Origin: an uncultured Pirellulaceae bacterium
Lineage (GTDB): Bacteria; Planctomycetota; Planctomycetia; Pirellulales; Pirellulaceae
Direction of reading: 5' to 3'
Length of the DNA stretch: 34,372 bases
NCBI GenBank assembly: GCA_938010615.1
Contig: CALLUY010000068.1
Coordinates: 1 to 34,372 of the forward strand
Shown: positions 33,868 through 34,372 of the stretch, piece after piece
Layout of the letters: every line of letters begins with the position of its first letter
Position numbering within the stretch: position 1 is the stretch's first letter
Notes under the pieces: model-generated
The model's database searches: none
What the model saw: only the letters and a program-made list of their open reading frames with translations
What the model was told of the DNA's origin: nothing
Made by a program: the position numbers and the translations under genes

Positions 33868-34288
33868 GTTAAAAATCTCTTCCGGAATTCAAATTCCATT
33901 GACCGAGTTCAAATTTAGCTACGCGCGTTCTCCGGGACCGGGCGGTCAAAACGTGAACAAAGTAAACACCAAAGTCACTCTGAAGTGGGACGTACATAAT
34001 ACTACCCACTTGCCCGAAGCGGTGAAGTTGCGGCTGACGAAGAAATTCGCACGTCGGATTTCCAAGGCTGGTGACCTGATTGTCACCAGCCATCGTTTTC
34101 GTGACCAAGGACGCAACGTCGCCGATTGTCTTTCGAAATTGCGCGAAATGATCGAATCGGTGCGAAAGGCCCCAACGGTTCGAAAAAAGACCAAGCCATC
34201 AAAAGGTTCCAAGCTCCGCAGGCTTGATTCGAAGAAGAAAAAGTCCGCCGTGAAAAAAGGGCGCCGACCGCCAAAAATGGACGAATAG
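33866..34288 (+). CDS. arfB: Alternative ribosome-rescue factor (ArfB/YaeJ-type peptidyl-tRNA hydrolase)
   Basis: This protein releases the nascent chain from ribosomes stalled without a stop codon, entering the empty mRNA channel with its basic tail and cleaving with its GGQ loop. From ATG 33866 it has 140 residues, the same as E. coli ArfB. GGQ lies at residues 26-28 (SPGPGGQNVNKVNTKVTL). The C-terminal 35 residues are Lys/Arg-rich (KKKTKPSKGSKLRR, KKKKSAVKKGRRPP), as required for channel binding. The open frame begins at TTG 33854, but that leaves only a 3-nt spacer from AAGGA, so the ATG is preferred. It diverges from the PQQ-like gene with overlapping start codons. Together with the EF-G2-like gene it adds to the ribosome-recycling theme, though 30 kb apart. 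Confidence 0.93.
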   Translation: MLKISSGIQIPLTEFKFSYARSPGPGGQNVNKVNTKVTLKWDVHNTTHLPEAVKLRLTKKFARRISKAGDLIVTSHRFRDQGRNVADCLSKLREMIESVRKAPTVRKKTKPSKGSKLRRLDSKKKKSAVKKGRRPPKMDE

Positions 34289-34300
34289 TGGCTACGTGGT

Positions 34301-34317
34301 TGCGGCTTCCAGCCGCA
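34301..34317. repeat. Short perfect hairpin after arfB
   Basis: TGCGGCT (34301-34307) and AGCCGCA (34311-34317) pair perfectly around TCC, 12 bp after the arfB stop. There is no T-run, so it is a REP-like repeat or a weak terminator. The last 55 bp of the window show nothing else. Confidence 0.45.
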
Positions 34318-34372
34318 GCATTGCATAACAAGCAGGCCAAGTTAGTTTCTCATGCTTGTAAATGGTCAACAT

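Overview
The window looks like chromosomal DNA from a planctomycete, most likely a member of the Pirellulaceae. The reasons are two DUF1559 pseudopilin-like proteins ([16 protein letters not shown] start, H-x9-DG end), two surface proteins opening with the planctomycete 'LExRxLL' motif, a PEP-CTERM protein, a zinc-finger head typical of planctomycete Ser/Thr kinases, and an EF-G of spirochaete/planctomycete type. Genes sit on both strands in short units. No tRNA, rRNA, CRISPR array, transposase or phage gene was seen.

Layout. 1-861: an amputated kinase head followed by an unrecognised ORF in another frame. 862-4759: a reduced str locus (rpsL-rpsG, terminator, separate promoter, fusA-like gene, GNAT acetyltransferase), closed by a long composite hairpin. 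4782-7825: a secreted RTX-repeat protein ending in an FKBP prolyl isomerase, a DUF1559 protein and a small membrane protein. 7928-10928: a two-component operon, membrane histidine kinase then NtrC-type sigma-54 activator, with overlapping genes. 11180-14552: a second DUF1559 protein, a PP2C phosphatase with two membrane segments, and a PEGA lipoprotein. 14558-18461: a 105-bp heptamer tract, a BshC-like protein overlapping a family 2 glycosyltransferase, then Nif3-like and CYTH proteins, all leftward. 18603-23794: a DUF547 protein, a nested-palindrome repeat, a large polytopic membrane protein, and a flavoprotein-SelD fusion. 23961-29242: a PEP-CTERM protein, a 124-bp tandem repeat, a secreted FAD oxidoreductase, and treZ. 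29328-34288: a 978-residue carbohydrate-binding/sugar-dehydrogenase-like surface protein, short repeats, a PQQ-like beta-propeller protein, and arfB-type ribosome rescue.

How the genes fit together. Three parts concern translation: rpsL-rpsG, an EF-G that by sequence resembles the recycling-type EF-G2 rather than the elongation factor, and a stalled-ribosome hydrolase. Much of the rest is envelope or secretome: pseudopilins, RTX-FKBP, PEP-CTERM, a lipoprotein, a GSDH-like surface enzyme, a secreted flavoprotein and a PQQ-like propeller. Signalling is represented by the sigma-54 two-component pair, the phosphatase and the kinase remnant.

The least explained features are the non-coding ones. 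They are a period-7 tract inside which one gene stops, a nested inverted repeat duplicated at 166-bp spacing, a 124-bp tandem duplication full of hairpins, and a pair of divergent genes whose ATG codons share one CATG. I see no clear new defence or biosynthetic system. The most original protein arrangements are RTX-FKBP and CBM-CBM-Calx-beta-PA14-GSDH.
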